DNA from: Hyphomicrobiales bacterium
GTDB taxonomy: Bacteria; Pseudomonadota; Alphaproteobacteria; Rhizobiales; Beijerinckiaceae
Direction: 5' to 3'
Assembly (NCBI GenBank): GCA_027487245.1
Contig: JAIYDY010000078.1
Span: forward strand, 1 to 64,000
Length of the DNA: 64,000 nt
Part shown: in pieces, positions 16,992 through 25,622 of the stretch
How positions within the stretch are numbered: the stretch's first letter is position 1
Layout: each line of letters begins with the position of its first letter
Program-made: the position numbers and the translations under genes
Notes under the pieces: model-generated
Seen by the model: the letters and a program-made list of their open reading frames with translations, nothing else
The model's database searches: none
Told to the model about the DNA's origin: nothing

Positions 16992-18184
16992 GCGGCCTCA
17001 TCGCCGACAACGTAGCATTCTTCGCCCGGGCGCTGCGTGGCGCGGGGTTCAAGGTCGGCCCCGGCGCTGTGCTGGATGCGGTGGGTGCGTTGGCGGCGGG
17101 CGGGCTCGGCAGCCGCAGCGATGTTTACTGGACCTTGCACGCGGTGTTCGTGAAGCGCCGCGAGGACATGGTCCTGTTTGATCAGGCCTTCGCGCTGTTC
17201 TGGCGCAGGCGGGCGCTGATCGAGAAGATGATGGCCATGCTCTCGCCAGAAGCGCTGGCTCCGCCGAAACCGGAGGGCAAGCCCGAAGCCGGCGCGCTCA
17301 GGGTGCAGGAGGCCTTCGCGCCGCCGCGCCCGCGCGAGGACGATGTGCTGCGCGAACTCAACGAATTCACCGGCCGCCTCACCATTTCGGACACCGAGAC
17401 GCTGAAAGGGCGGGATTTTGCCCAGATGAGCGCCGACGAGGTGAGCCGGGCGCAGGCGCTGATCGCGCGGCTCAGGCTGCCGGATGACGAGGTTGCCACG
17501 CGGCGGTTCAGGCCGGCAAAGGGCGGTGATGTCATTGATCTCAGGCAGACCTTGCGCCGCTCGATGCGCGCGGGCGGGGCCTCGATCGAACTGGCCTTCC
17601 GCGAGCACGCCACGCGCCATCCACCGGTGGTGGCGCTGGTCGACATCTCCGGCTCGATGGCGGAATACAGCCGCATCCTGCTTCACTTCCTGCATGCCAT
17701 CACCGACCAGCGCCGGCGGGTGCACGCCTTTACCTTCGGCACGCGGCTGACCAACATCTCGCGCCTGCTGCGCACCAAGGATCCGGACGAGGCGCTGGCG
17801 CTGTGTGGCAAGGCCGCGCCGGATTGGGAGGGCGGCACGCGCATCGGCGCTGCGCTGCATGATTTCAACCGCATCTGGTCGCGCCGGGTGCTGCCGGGCG
17901 GGGCAGTGGTGCTGCTGTTCACCGACGGGCTGGAGCGTCAGGGGCTCGAACAACTCGGCTTCGAGGCCGACCGGCTGCACCGGTCATGCCGCAAGCTGGT
18001 CTGGCTCAACCCACTGCTGCGCTTCGATGCGTTCGAGGCCCGCGCCGGTGGTATCCGCACGCTGCTGCCGCATGTCGATGAATTCCGCACCATCCACAAC
18101 CTCGCCAGCATGGAAGGGCTGGTGAAGGCGCTGGGCGGCGGGGGCAGGGTGGTTGATCCAAAAGCCTGGCTCAAGGCAGGGTGA
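16988..18184 (+). CDS. coxE: VWA domain protein (CoxE-like)
   Basis: The 398-residue protein starts with GTG inside the stop of the ATPase gene. Its C-terminal half is a von Willebrand A domain with an intact MIDAS motif, VALVDISGSMAEYSR (first Asp near residue 219), plus GGTRIG and LLFTDGLERQ. CoxE-type proteins partner with a MoxR ATPase and act as metal-dependent adaptors during maturation of molybdenum hydroxylases. The N-terminal half is a CoxE-style helical region (AFARALRGAGFKVGPG). The gene ends the cox region, and a palindromic repeat follows it. Confidence 0.9.
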   Translation: MSGLIADNVAFFARALRGAGFKVGPGAVLDAVGALAAGGLGSRSDVYWTLHAVFVKRREDMVLFDQAFALFWRRRALIEKMMAMLSPEALAPPKPEGKPEAGALRVQEAFAPPRPREDDVLRELNEFTGRLTISDTETLKGRDFAQMSADEVSRAQALIARLRLPDDEVATRRFRPAKGGDVIDLRQTLRRSMRAGGASIELAFREHATRHPPVVALVDISGSMAEYSRILLHFLHAITDQRRRVHAFTFGTRLTNISRLLRTKDPDEALALCGKAAPDWEGGTRIGAALHDFNRIWSRRVLPGGAVVLLFTDGLERQGLEQLGFEADRLHRSCRKLVWLNPLLRFDAFEARAGGIRTLLPHVDEFRTIHNLASMEGLVKALGGGGRVVDPKAWLKAG

Positions 18185-18192
18185 AATCCTGC

Positions 18193-18220
18193 GTCATTGC
18201 GAGCGGAGCGAAGCAATGAC
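18193..18220. repeat. GTCATTGCGAGCGGAGCGAA-type palindromic repeat
   Basis: GTCATTGC (18193-18200) and GCAATGAC (18213-18220) flank GAGCGGAGCGAA in the 40-base gap between convergent genes. The unit matches a dispersed repeat type (GTCATTGCGAGC...GAAGCAAT) found in many bacterial genomes. It may also serve as a terminator for the two convergent genes. Confidence 0.7.
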
Positions 18221-18224
18221 GGGA

Positions 18225-20567
18225 TTACTCCGCCGCCAACCGCTCCATCCCATCCTCCGGAGCGTGGCTATTCGGCCGTGCCTTCAATCTCAGCTCCGTC
18301 AAATCCGCGCGTTCCTTCTCAAGCTGGCGGTAGAGCGCGTCGCGGCCGGGAGCATATTGTTTGGCGGAATGATGGTCCTTGTCGCCATACCAGGCGGCGG
18401 CGCGGAGCGTGAAGGCCGGATCTGCGAGGTGGGGCCGGCCGAGCGCGACGAGATCGGCGCGGCCGGCGGCAATGATCGTGTTGATCTGGTCGGCACCGGT
18501 GATCGAGCCGACGGCCATGGTGGCGATGCAGGCTTCGTTGCGGATCTGGTCCGAGAACGGTGTCTGGAACATCCGGCCATAATGGGGTTTCGACTGGGGC
18601 GCGGTCTGGCCGCTGGACACATCGATGAGGTCGGCCCCGGCTCGGGCAAAGGCGCGCGAAACCTCGACCGCATCATCGGCATCAAGCCCGCCTGCGATCC
18701 AGTCGCTCGCAGATATGCGCACCGACATCGGCTTGCTGGCCGGCCAGACAGCCCGGATCGCCTCGAACACCGCCAGCGGAAAGCGCAGCCGGTTGTCGAG
18801 CGAGCCGCCGAACTCGTCGGTACGCTGGTTGGTGATCGGCGAGATGAACGAGGCCAGCAAGTAGCCATGGGCGCAGTGCAGTTCCAGCATGTCGAAGCCT
18901 GAGGCCTCGGCGCGCCGGGCCGCTGCCACGAACGTGGCTGTGACCTCGGCCATGTCTGCTTCCGTCATGGCGCGGGGCACCTGGCTTTCGGGATAGTAGG
19001 GCAGGGGCGAGGGAGCGATCAGGCCCCAGCCACCCTCCGGCAAAGGCCTGTCCATGCCGTCCCACATCAGCTTGCTGGCACCCTTGCGCCCGGCATGGCC
19101 AAGCTGGAGGCAGATCTTCGTCTCGCTGTTGGCATGGACGAAGTCGACGATGCGGGTCCAGGCGGCCTGCTGCGCATCGTTCCACAGCCCGGTGCAGCCT
19201 GGTGTGATGCGGGACTCGGCAGATGGACAGGTCATCTCGGTGACGATCAGCCCGGCTCCGCCCATGGCCCGCGCGCCGTAATGCACGAGATGGAAATCCC
19301 CGGGCAGGCCATCCCTGGCGGAATACATGCACATGGGTGACACCACCACGCGGTTGGCCAGTTCCATGTCGCGCAGGCGCCAGGGCTGGAACATCGGGGC
19401 TACGGCCTTGGCCGGTGTCGCCGTGATGCCCTTGGCCGCCACATCGCGCGCCATCATGTCATCCACCGCCGCCACAAAATCCGGGGCGCGCAGGTTCAGG
19501 TTGTCATAGGTGATCGCCTTGGAGCGGGTCATCAGGCCGAAGGCGAACTGGACCGGGTCCATGTTCCAGAAGCGCTGGACGTCCTCGAACCAGACCAGCG
19601 AGGTGTCCGCGGCGTGCTGGGTGCGCTCGACCTCCTGCCGGCGGGTGGTCTCGTAGTGGGCGAGGGCCGCATCCACGCCATCGCAGGCCAGCACGGACTT
19701 GTAGAGCGCGATCGCATCTTCCATCGCCAGCTTGGTACCGGAGCCGATCGAGAAGTGGGCTGTGGCCTTGGCATCTCCGAGCAGGACCATGTTGTCCTTC
19801 ACCCAGCGCTCGTTTCGGATCATCGGGAAGTTGCGCCAGATCGAGCGGTTGGTCTGCAAGGAATGGCCCTGCAATTCCTTTGCGAACACGCCTTCCATGA
19901 AGCGGGCGCTTTCATGCTCGGTCATGCGGTCCAGACCGGCGCTGGTCCAGGTCTCGGGCGTGGTCTCCAGCACCCAGGTCGAGGCATTGGCCTCATACTG
20001 GTAGCAATGGGCGATGAAGACGCCGTGTTCGGTCTGGCGGAAGAAGTAGTTGAAGGCATCGAAGGGCCGGGTCGAGCCCATCCAGGAGAACTTGTTGGGC
20101 CGAAGATCGACGCGCGTGCCGAAATGGGTGCGGTGCTTCTCGCGCAGGGCGGAGTTGAGGCCATCGGCGATGACGATCATGTCGGCGTCGATGGCGGCCT
20201 CGTCGGCGATCTCCGAGCCGAACTGCATCGCGACGCCGAGGCTCCGCGCCCGATCCTGCAGCAGCATCAGCAGCGTGCGCCGGGAGCAGCCACAAAAGCC
20301 GTTGCCGCCGATGCGATGCACCGTGTCCTTGAAATGGATTTCGATGTCGTCCCAATAGGCGAAGGACCGCCTGATGGCCTCGTAGCTTTCAAGGTCATGG
20401 GTCTTGAAGGTGTCGAGGGTCTGGTCGGAAAAGACCACGCCGAAGCCGAACAGGTCATCGGGCTTGTTGCGTTCGTGGATGGTGATGGCGATGTCGGGCC
20501 GGGATTTCTTGAGCAGGATGGCGAAGTAAAGACCCGCCGGGCCCCCACCGATCACGGCAATCTTCAT
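18225..20567 (-). CDS. Bifunctional salicylyl-CoA 5-hydroxylase / OYE-type oxidoreductase (2-aminobenzoyl-CoA monooxygenase/reductase-like)
   Basis: This 780-residue fusion has two flavin domains. Residues 1 to about 370 form an FAD monooxygenase: MKIAVIGGGPAGLYFAILL, then VIADGLNSALREKH, and VLLGDAKATAHFSIGSGTKLAMED. From about residue 395 on is an old-yellow-enzyme domain: PMFQPWRLRDMELANRVVVSPM, then LQLGHAGRKGA, ELHCAHGYLLASFISPITNQRTD-type barrel motifs and GRADLVALGRPHLADP. The known relatives act on aromatic acyl-CoA thioesters: 2-aminobenzoyl-CoA monooxygenase/reductase hydroxylates and reduces the ring. The start at 20567 follows GGGAG. No CoA ligase or thioesterase partner is adjacent. 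The AT-rich palindrome 106 bases upstream may regulate it. Confidence 0.87.
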   Translation of the reverse strand: MKIAVIGGGPAGLYFAILLKKSRPDIAITIHERNKPDDLFGFGVVFSDQTLDTFKTHDLESYEAIRRSFAYWDDIEIHFKDTVHRIGGNGFCGCSRRTLLMLLQDRARSLGVAMQFGSEIADEAAIDADMIVIADGLNSALREKHRTHFGTRVDLRPNKFSWMGSTRPFDAFNYFFRQTEHGVFIAHCYQYEANASTWVLETTPETWTSAGLDRMTEHESARFMEGVFAKELQGHSLQTNRSIWRNFPMIRNERWVKDNMVLLGDAKATAHFSIGSGTKLAMEDAIALYKSVLACDGVDAALAHYETTRRQEVERTQHAADTSLVWFEDVQRFWNMDPVQFAFGLMTRSKAITYDNLNLRAPDFVAAVDDMMARDVAAKGITATPAKAVAPMFQPWRLRDMELANRVVVSPMCMYSARDGLPGDFHLVHYGARAMGGAGLIVTEMTCPSAESRITPGCTGLWNDAQQAAWTRIVDFVHANSETKICLQLGHAGRKGASKLMWDGMDRPLPEGGWGLIAPSPLPYYPESQVPRAMTEADMAEVTATFVAAARRAEASGFDMLELHCAHGYLLASFISPITNQRTDEFGGSLDNRLRFPLAVFEAIRAVWPASKPMSVRISASDWIAGGLDADDAVEVSRAFARAGADLIDVSSGQTAPQSKPHYGRMFQTPFSDQIRNEACIATMAVGSITGADQINTIIAAGRADLVALGRPHLADPAFTLRAAAWYGDKDHHSAKQYAPGRDALYRQLEKERADLTELRLKARPNSHAPEDGMERLAAE

Positions 20568-20873
20568 GGCATGCTCCCGGGCTTGTCCGTGGCCGCTGGT
20601 CGTGGCCTTCACGCGGGCCTGGCTGGAACACCGCGCTGCCCACGGTCGCCTTGCCGCCCTCGATGCACGATATTTTAAGCTTAAAACAGTTTGGTTCAAG
20701 CGGAGAGTGGTGTTGCTCGTGGCGGTATCCCGTGAGGGCCCCCGGTCCAGCGGGCAAGGGCTCTCTCACGGTTCATTAACCATGGGCAGGCACACTGATA
20801 CTGCTGGAATTTGAGACTCCACCCGATTTGATTCACAGCCAGTGATTTTCTGCGCCACCATCGATCGAAAAAG
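20568..20873. other. 306-base divergent non-coding region
   Basis: This lies between the monooxygenase-reductase gene and the REC-GGDEF-EAL gene. It holds one AT-rich patch (about 20668-20698) with a 14-bp palindrome in otherwise GC-rich DNA. Nothing else recognisable was seen. Confidence 0.6.
20673..20686. promoter_or_regulatory. Perfect palindrome TTTTAAGCTTAAAA, candidate MarR-type operator
   Basis: The 14-base sequence equals its own reverse complement and stands 106 bases upstream of the monooxygenase-reductase start. AT-rich palindromes centred on AAGCTT are the kind of site bound by MarR regulators of aromatic-CoA pathways. No such regulator lies next to it. Confidence 0.5.
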
Positions 20874-23021
20874 ATGCCACTCGTCGCAATCCTCGATGAC
20901 CAGTTGACGAACCGGCAGATCTTTGCCCGGCTGGCGGGGTCTATTGCCGATGACGTCACTGTCGAGACCTATGCGGACCCGCTCCAGGCCCTGGCAGGCC
21001 TCAAGGATCGCGCCGTCGATCTGGTGATCACCGACTTCAAGATGCCGCACATGGATGGCGCCGAATTCGTGCGCCAATTCCGTGACTTGCCCGGCGCGGC
21101 CGATACTCCGGTGGTCGTGCTGACGGTCTATGAAGAGCGCAGTTTCCGGCTCAGGGCGCTGGAGTGCGGCGCAACCGACTTCCTGCAAAGTCCCGTCGAC
21201 CATCAGGAGTTCATCACACGCGCCCGCAACCTGTTGCGCCTTCGCCGCCAGCAATTGCTGCTGGCCCAGCGCGCCGACCATCTCAAGGCTGAGCTCGACG
21301 AAAGCGAGCGCACCCGCGAACTGGCCATGCGCGATTCGCGCGAACGGCTGGCGCAGGTCATCGACAGCATTCCGGCAGTGGTGCGCTGTGCCGATCCGGA
21401 TGGGATGATCCAGTTCGTCAACGCCTTCCAGGCGCGCATCCTCGGCAAGAGCGCGACCGAGGTCGTGGGCCAGACCGTGTCGAAGTGTCTTGGCGATGAG
21501 CAGGGCGCACGCAGCAATGCGCTCGACCGGATGGTGTCGGAAACCGGCCGTGCCGTGCCCTCCTATGAGGAGGACATCGTCGATGCTTCCGGCAAGACAC
21601 GGGTTTTCCTGTCGTCCAAGACGCCGCTGCTGGACCCGGGTGGCGTGGTCAGCGGGATCCTGACCACGTCGATCGACATCACCGAGCGCAAGGATGCGGA
21701 GAACTATCTGCATCACATGGCCCATCACGATGCCCTGACCGGCTTGCCGAACCGCGCCTTGCTGCACCAGCGCATCAACCGCGAGATTGCGCGCTCACGG
21801 CGCGGCGACCGGATGTTTGCCCTGCACCTGATCGATCTCGACGACTTCAAATCGATCAATGACCTTCATGGGCATGGCGTCGGGGATCGCTTCATCGCCA
21901 CGATCGGCCAGCGCCTCCAGGACCTGGCGCGCCGGCAGGACACTGTGGCGCGCATCGGCGGCGACGAGTTCGCGGTGTTGCAGACCAACATCTCGGGACC
22001 CGCTGATGCGCAGCAGTTCGCGAACACGATGCTGAAGGTGATCGCCCAGCCGCATGCCTGCCACACCGGCATCGTGGCATCCAGCGGCAGCGTCGGCATC
22101 ACGATGCATCCGTCCGACGGTGCTGACGGAGGGGTGCTGCTCAAGAATGCCGACACGGCGATGTATCGGGCCAAGGCCGATGGCGGTAATCGCGCCTCGC
22201 TCTACGCCTCCGACATGCAGAACACGGCCCTGCACAATGCCACTCTGGACGGCGAACTCAGGACCGCACTGGAGCGGGGCGAGTTCTTGCTGCACTTCCA
22301 GCCCCAGATCAACGCTGCGACCGGCGAGATGGTGGGCGGGGAGGCCCTGATCCGCTGGAACAAGCCGGGCCAAGGCTTGCAGACGCCGGGCGCCTTCCTG
22401 CCGCGTGCCGAGGCCACCGGCTTCATCGTCGCCATCAACGAATGGGTGGTGATGGAAGCCTGCAGGGCAGGGCGTCGCTGGAACCAGATGGGGCTGGGCG
22501 GCATCCGCGTCGGCGTGAACCTTTCACCCTTGCAGTTCATCCGCCAGAACGTGCCGCTTCTGGTGACGCGCGCCCTTGGCGACAGTGGGCTCGATCCACA
22601 CCTGCTCGATCTCGAACTGACGGAAAGCTCCGTGCTCGAGGACAGCGAGACCCTGATTGCCGAACTGGCGCAGCTGAGGATGCTGGGCTGCGAAATTTCC
22701 ATCGACGATTTCGGGACGGGCTACTCCTCGCTGCGCTACGTCAAGCGCTTCCCCGTCGACCGCCTGAAGATCGACCAGTCGTTCATCCGCAACCTGCCGC
22801 GCGATCCCAACGATGTGGCGATTGTCCGGACGATCATGTCACTCGGCCATAGCCTCGATCTGTCGATCCTCGCCGAAGGGGTCGAGACCGAGGAACAGCG
22901 GGCCTTCCTGGCAGCCGAAGGCTGTGACGAGTTCCAAGGCTATCTGTTTGCCAAGCCGATGTCGTTCGATGATTTCGTCGCTTTTGGCCTGTCGCGCCAT
23001 GCGAAGGTCAGGACCGCGTGA
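20874..23021 (+). CDS. Response regulator with REC-PAS-GGDEF-EAL domains (c-di-GMP turnover)
   Basis: The 715-residue protein has a receiver domain at 1-125 (phospho-Asp in VITDFKMPHMDG), a PAS domain at about 155-270, GGDEF at 362-366 and EAL near 490. An RxxD inhibitory site (RRQD) lies five residues before the intact GGDEF. The EAL domain keeps VNLSP, LELTES, IDDFGTGYSSL, LKIDQSF and AEGVETEEQ, so both cyclase and phosphodiesterase activities look possible. It should turn a phosphorelay signal into a c-di-GMP level. The next gene, a hybrid kinase, starts with GTG inside its stop, so the kinase is its likely partner. In Rpf systems this slot is filled by REC-HD-GYP RpfG. Confidence 0.93.
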   Translation: MPLVAILDDQLTNRQIFARLAGSIADDVTVETYADPLQALAGLKDRAVDLVITDFKMPHMDGAEFVRQFRDLPGAADTPVVVLTVYEERSFRLRALECGATDFLQSPVDHQEFITRARNLLRLRRQQLLLAQRADHLKAELDESERTRELAMRDSRERLAQVIDSIPAVVRCADPDGMIQFVNAFQARILGKSATEVVGQTVSKCLGDEQGARSNALDRMVSETGRAVPSYEEDIVDASGKTRVFLSSKTPLLDPGGVVSGILTTSIDITERKDAENYLHHMAHHDALTGLPNRALLHQRINREIARSRRGDRMFALHLIDLDDFKSINDLHGHGVGDRFIATIGQRLQDLARRQDTVARIGGDEFAVLQTNISGPADAQQFANTMLKVIAQPHACHTGIVASSGSVGITMHPSDGADGGVLLKNADTAMYRAKADGGNRASLYASDMQNTALHNATLDGELRTALERGEFLLHFQPQINAATGEMVGGEALIRWNKPGQGLQTPGAFLPRAEATGFIVAINEWVVMEACRAGRRWNQMGLGGIRVGVNLSPLQFIRQNVPLLVTRALGDSGLDPHLLDLELTESSVLEDSETLIAELAQLRMLGCEISIDDFGTGYSSLRYVKRFPVDRLKIDQSFIRNLPRDPNDVAIVRTIMSLGHSLDLSILAEGVETEEQRAFLAAEGCDEFQGYLFAKPMSFDDFVAFGLSRHAKVRTA

Positions 23022-25597
23022 GCATCGCCGATCACGATATGGCGCGACGCCCTCACGGGCTGAAGGCCTACGTGGTTTGGCTGCGACGGAGGCTGAACAG
23101 CCGGCCCGATTCCGAACACGAGATGATGTTCAACCGGCTCGCCATCGTGCTGGTGGCGATGTGCTATCTGGCCATCGCCGCGCAGTATGGCTCCGACGGG
23201 GCATCGAGCGCTCTGCGGCACGGGCTGGTGCTGTGCTCGCTGTACTGGCTCGCCTCGGCGCTCCTGATGGTCGATATCCTGGTACGGCCCGGTGTGTCGC
23301 ATGGCCGGCGCGGGGTGGCGCTGGTGCTCGACATGTCTGTGCTGTCGATGGGCATGCATCTGGGCGATTCCGCCTTCGCGCTGGGCTATCCGATCTATCT
23401 GTGGATCATCTTTGGCAATGGCTTCCGCTTCGGCGTGCGCTATCTGGCGGCTTCGGCTCTGGCGGCGGTGATCGGCTTTGCCTGGGTGATCGCCCACACA
23501 AATATCTGGCTCCGTGACATTGACCTGTCGATCGGGCTCATGATCGGTTTGGTCCTGCTGCCGGCCTACGTGGCGGCGCTGATCCGCAAGCTTTCGGAGG
23601 CCAAGCGGCAGGCGGAAGATGCAAACCGCGCCAAGAGCATGTTCCTGGCCAGTGTCAGCCACGAACTGCGCACACCGCTCAATGCCATCATCACGCTCAG
23701 CGACCTGCTCGCCGCAACCCAGACCCAGCGCGAGCCGCGCGAGATGGTGCAGACCATTGCAGCCTCGGGGCGTTCGCTGCTGAAGCTGATCAACAACATT
23801 CTCGATCTGTCACGGATCGAGGCCGGCCGCAGTGTCCATGCCCGCAACGACTTCGCCCTGTTCGACCTTCTGGCACAACTGCGCCGCGTGCTTGTGGTGC
23901 AAGCCCGCGCCAAGAACATCTCCCTTGGCATCTGGATCGGCCCACGCGTGCCGAACCGCGTTCAGGGCTCCGAGCAGGAATTCGAGGAAGTGCTGATGAA
24001 CCTGGTGGGCAATGCCATCAAGTTCACGTCGAAGGGCGGGGTGTTCGTGCATGTCGATCTCGACGAAGCCGGTGAGGTGCCGGGCCGGCTCAGGGTTTCC
24101 GTACGCGACACCGGCATCGGCATTGCGCCTGACGCGCAGGACCGGATCTTCGAGAGTTTCGTCCAGGCCGACGCCTCGATCATCGACCGGTTCGGCGGGA
24201 CCGGCCTCGGGCTGTCCATTGTCAGGGCACTGGTCGAGCGCAATGGTGGCACAATTTCGGTCAGCAGCCAGCCGGGCGAGGGCAGCACCTTCAGTTTCAC
24301 CTTCGACCTCGTGGCGCTTGCGCAGGCGCTGCCGGAGCCCGGCACGAGTTGGCCCGCCATCGTGCTGACACGCAACCTCTCGCTGGAGCCGCAATTGCGG
24401 TTCCATGGCGTCGATACCACCCGCGTCGGCACATTGCCTGCATTGCGCGATGCGCTCACCCATTGGGATCACGAGGCTGCCCGGCCGACCCTGATCATCG
24501 ATGTGGATACGCTGGGTGCGCGCGAGCGCGAAACGATCGACTCCTGGGGTTCAAGCACCCTTGCCCACGCCATCACGGGCGTGTTGTCGGCCGGGTTGCC
24601 GGGCCTGCCGTTGATGCCGCACCTGCCACTCGCCATGGCCTTGAGCCATCCGCTGTCCGAATCCGAATTGCAGCGGCTTGCCGCCCTGGGCAAGCCGTTC
24701 AAATCGACAGCACCGGCCGTCGATCCCGGCGTGACCGTGCGCCCGATCCGCATCCTGGTGGCGGAGGACAACGTCACCAACCAGAAGGTCATCGGCAAGC
24801 TTCTGGGCCGCGACGGTCACATCGTCACCATCGTTGACAACGGCGAACAGGCCGTCGAGGCCTTGACCAAGGGCGACTTCGACCTCGTGCTGATGGATAT
24901 CAACATGCCCGTCATGAACGGGCTTGATGCCACCAAGCTGCACCGCTTTGCCTCGCTGGGGCGGCCGCGCATCCCGATCTACGCCCTGACAGCCGATGTC
25001 ACGCCCGACACCCGCGCGGCATGCGAGGAAGCCGGGATGGACGGGTGCCTTCACAAGCCTATCGAACAGGCGGAGTTGCGCGATGCCCTCGCCAAAGCTG
25101 CCGGGCGCGACCCTGCCACAATCGCCCAGACGGCCCCCGCATCCGGCGCGTCCGGCGCCGCTGCCGGCGGAGAAGATGTCACGGCGGCCATCATTCCGGC
25201 CCTTGATCCAAAGGAGGTCGTGCTCGTCGACGAGGCCACGCTCGGCAATCTGTGCCAGCTTGGCGGGGCCGGTTTCGTGGCTGATCTGGTCGCGCAGTTC
25301 ACCAGCGATGCGCTCGGGCAGATCGATGCCTTGCGGCATGCTGTGCAGGAAATTGACGCAGCCGGCTTCCGTGATATCGCCCATTCCTTGCGCAGTGCGG
25401 CGGCCAATGTGGGCGCGCGCCGGATGTTCGCCGTCTGCCTCGACTGGCGCAATGCCACCACCGAGGAGATTGTCGAGCAGGGCGACGCGCGACTGGCTCT
25501 GCTGATGGAAATCCTTGAGACCACGCAGGTCGCCATGGGTACGCGCATTGCGGCGATGGCAGCGGATGAGGTTGCGGCGCTGAAGCGTCCGGCCTGA
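23018..25597 (+). CDS. RpfC-like hybrid sensor histidine kinase with REC and Hpt
   Basis: The 859-residue inner-membrane kinase has a cytoplasmic N-terminus containing VWLRRRLNSRPDSEHE, then about six membrane helices (residues 45-190). It then has HisKA with phospho-His 215 (SHELRTPLN), HATPase (NLVGNAIKFTS, GTGLGLSIV), a receiver domain with Asp627 (LVLMDINMP), and an Hpt domain with His789 (AHSLRSAAANVGARRM). This layout and the N-terminal juxtamembrane motif match RpfC, the DSF receptor kinase of xanthomonads. Translation starts at GTG overlapping the upstream stop. The rpfF-like synthase gene is convergent 17 bases downstream. RpfC identity is from remembered sequence, so DSF sensing is inference. 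Confidence 0.9.
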   Translation: MSIADHDMARRPHGLKAYVVWLRRRLNSRPDSEHEMMFNRLAIVLVAMCYLAIAAQYGSDGASSALRHGLVLCSLYWLASALLMVDILVRPGVSHGRRGVALVLDMSVLSMGMHLGDSAFALGYPIYLWIIFGNGFRFGVRYLAASALAAVIGFAWVIAHTNIWLRDIDLSIGLMIGLVLLPAYVAALIRKLSEAKRQAEDANRAKSMFLASVSHELRTPLNAIITLSDLLAATQTQREPREMVQTIAASGRSLLKLINNILDLSRIEAGRSVHARNDFALFDLLAQLRRVLVVQARAKNISLGIWIGPRVPNRVQGSEQEFEEVLMNLVGNAIKFTSKGGVFVHVDLDEAGEVPGRLRVSVRDTGIGIAPDAQDRIFESFVQADASIIDRFGGTGLGLSIVRALVERNGGTISVSSQPGEGSTFSFTFDLVALAQALPEPGTSWPAIVLTRNLSLEPQLRFHGVDTTRVGTLPALRDALTHWDHEAARPTLIIDVDTLGARERETIDSWGSSTLAHAITGVLSAGLPGLPLMPHLPLAMALSHPLSESELQRLAALGKPFKSTAPAVDPGVTVRPIRILVAEDNVTNQKVIGKLLGRDGHIVTIVDNGEQAVEALTKGDFDLVLMDINMPVMNGLDATKLHRFASLGRPRIPIYALTADVTPDTRAACEEAGMDGCLHKPIEQAELRDALAKAAGRDPATIAQTAPASGASGAAAGGEDVTAAIIPALDPKEVVLVDEATLGNLCQLGGAGFVADLVAQFTSDALGQIDALRHAVQEIDAAGFRDIAHSLRSAAANVGARRMFAVCLDWRNATTEEIVEQGDARLALLMEILETTQVAMGTRIAAMAADEVAALKRPA

Positions 25598-25622
25598 CCG
25601 GTCTCGACGGGCAGTCAGGCCG
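25590..25622. terminator. Inverted repeat spanning the convergent stops of kinase and rpfF-like genes
   Basis: CGGCCTGAC (25590-25598) and GTCAGGCCG (25614-25622) form a perfect 9-bp stem with a 15-base loop. Each arm contains a stop codon, one for each gene. It could act as a bidirectional terminator, though there is no U tract. Confidence 0.5.
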
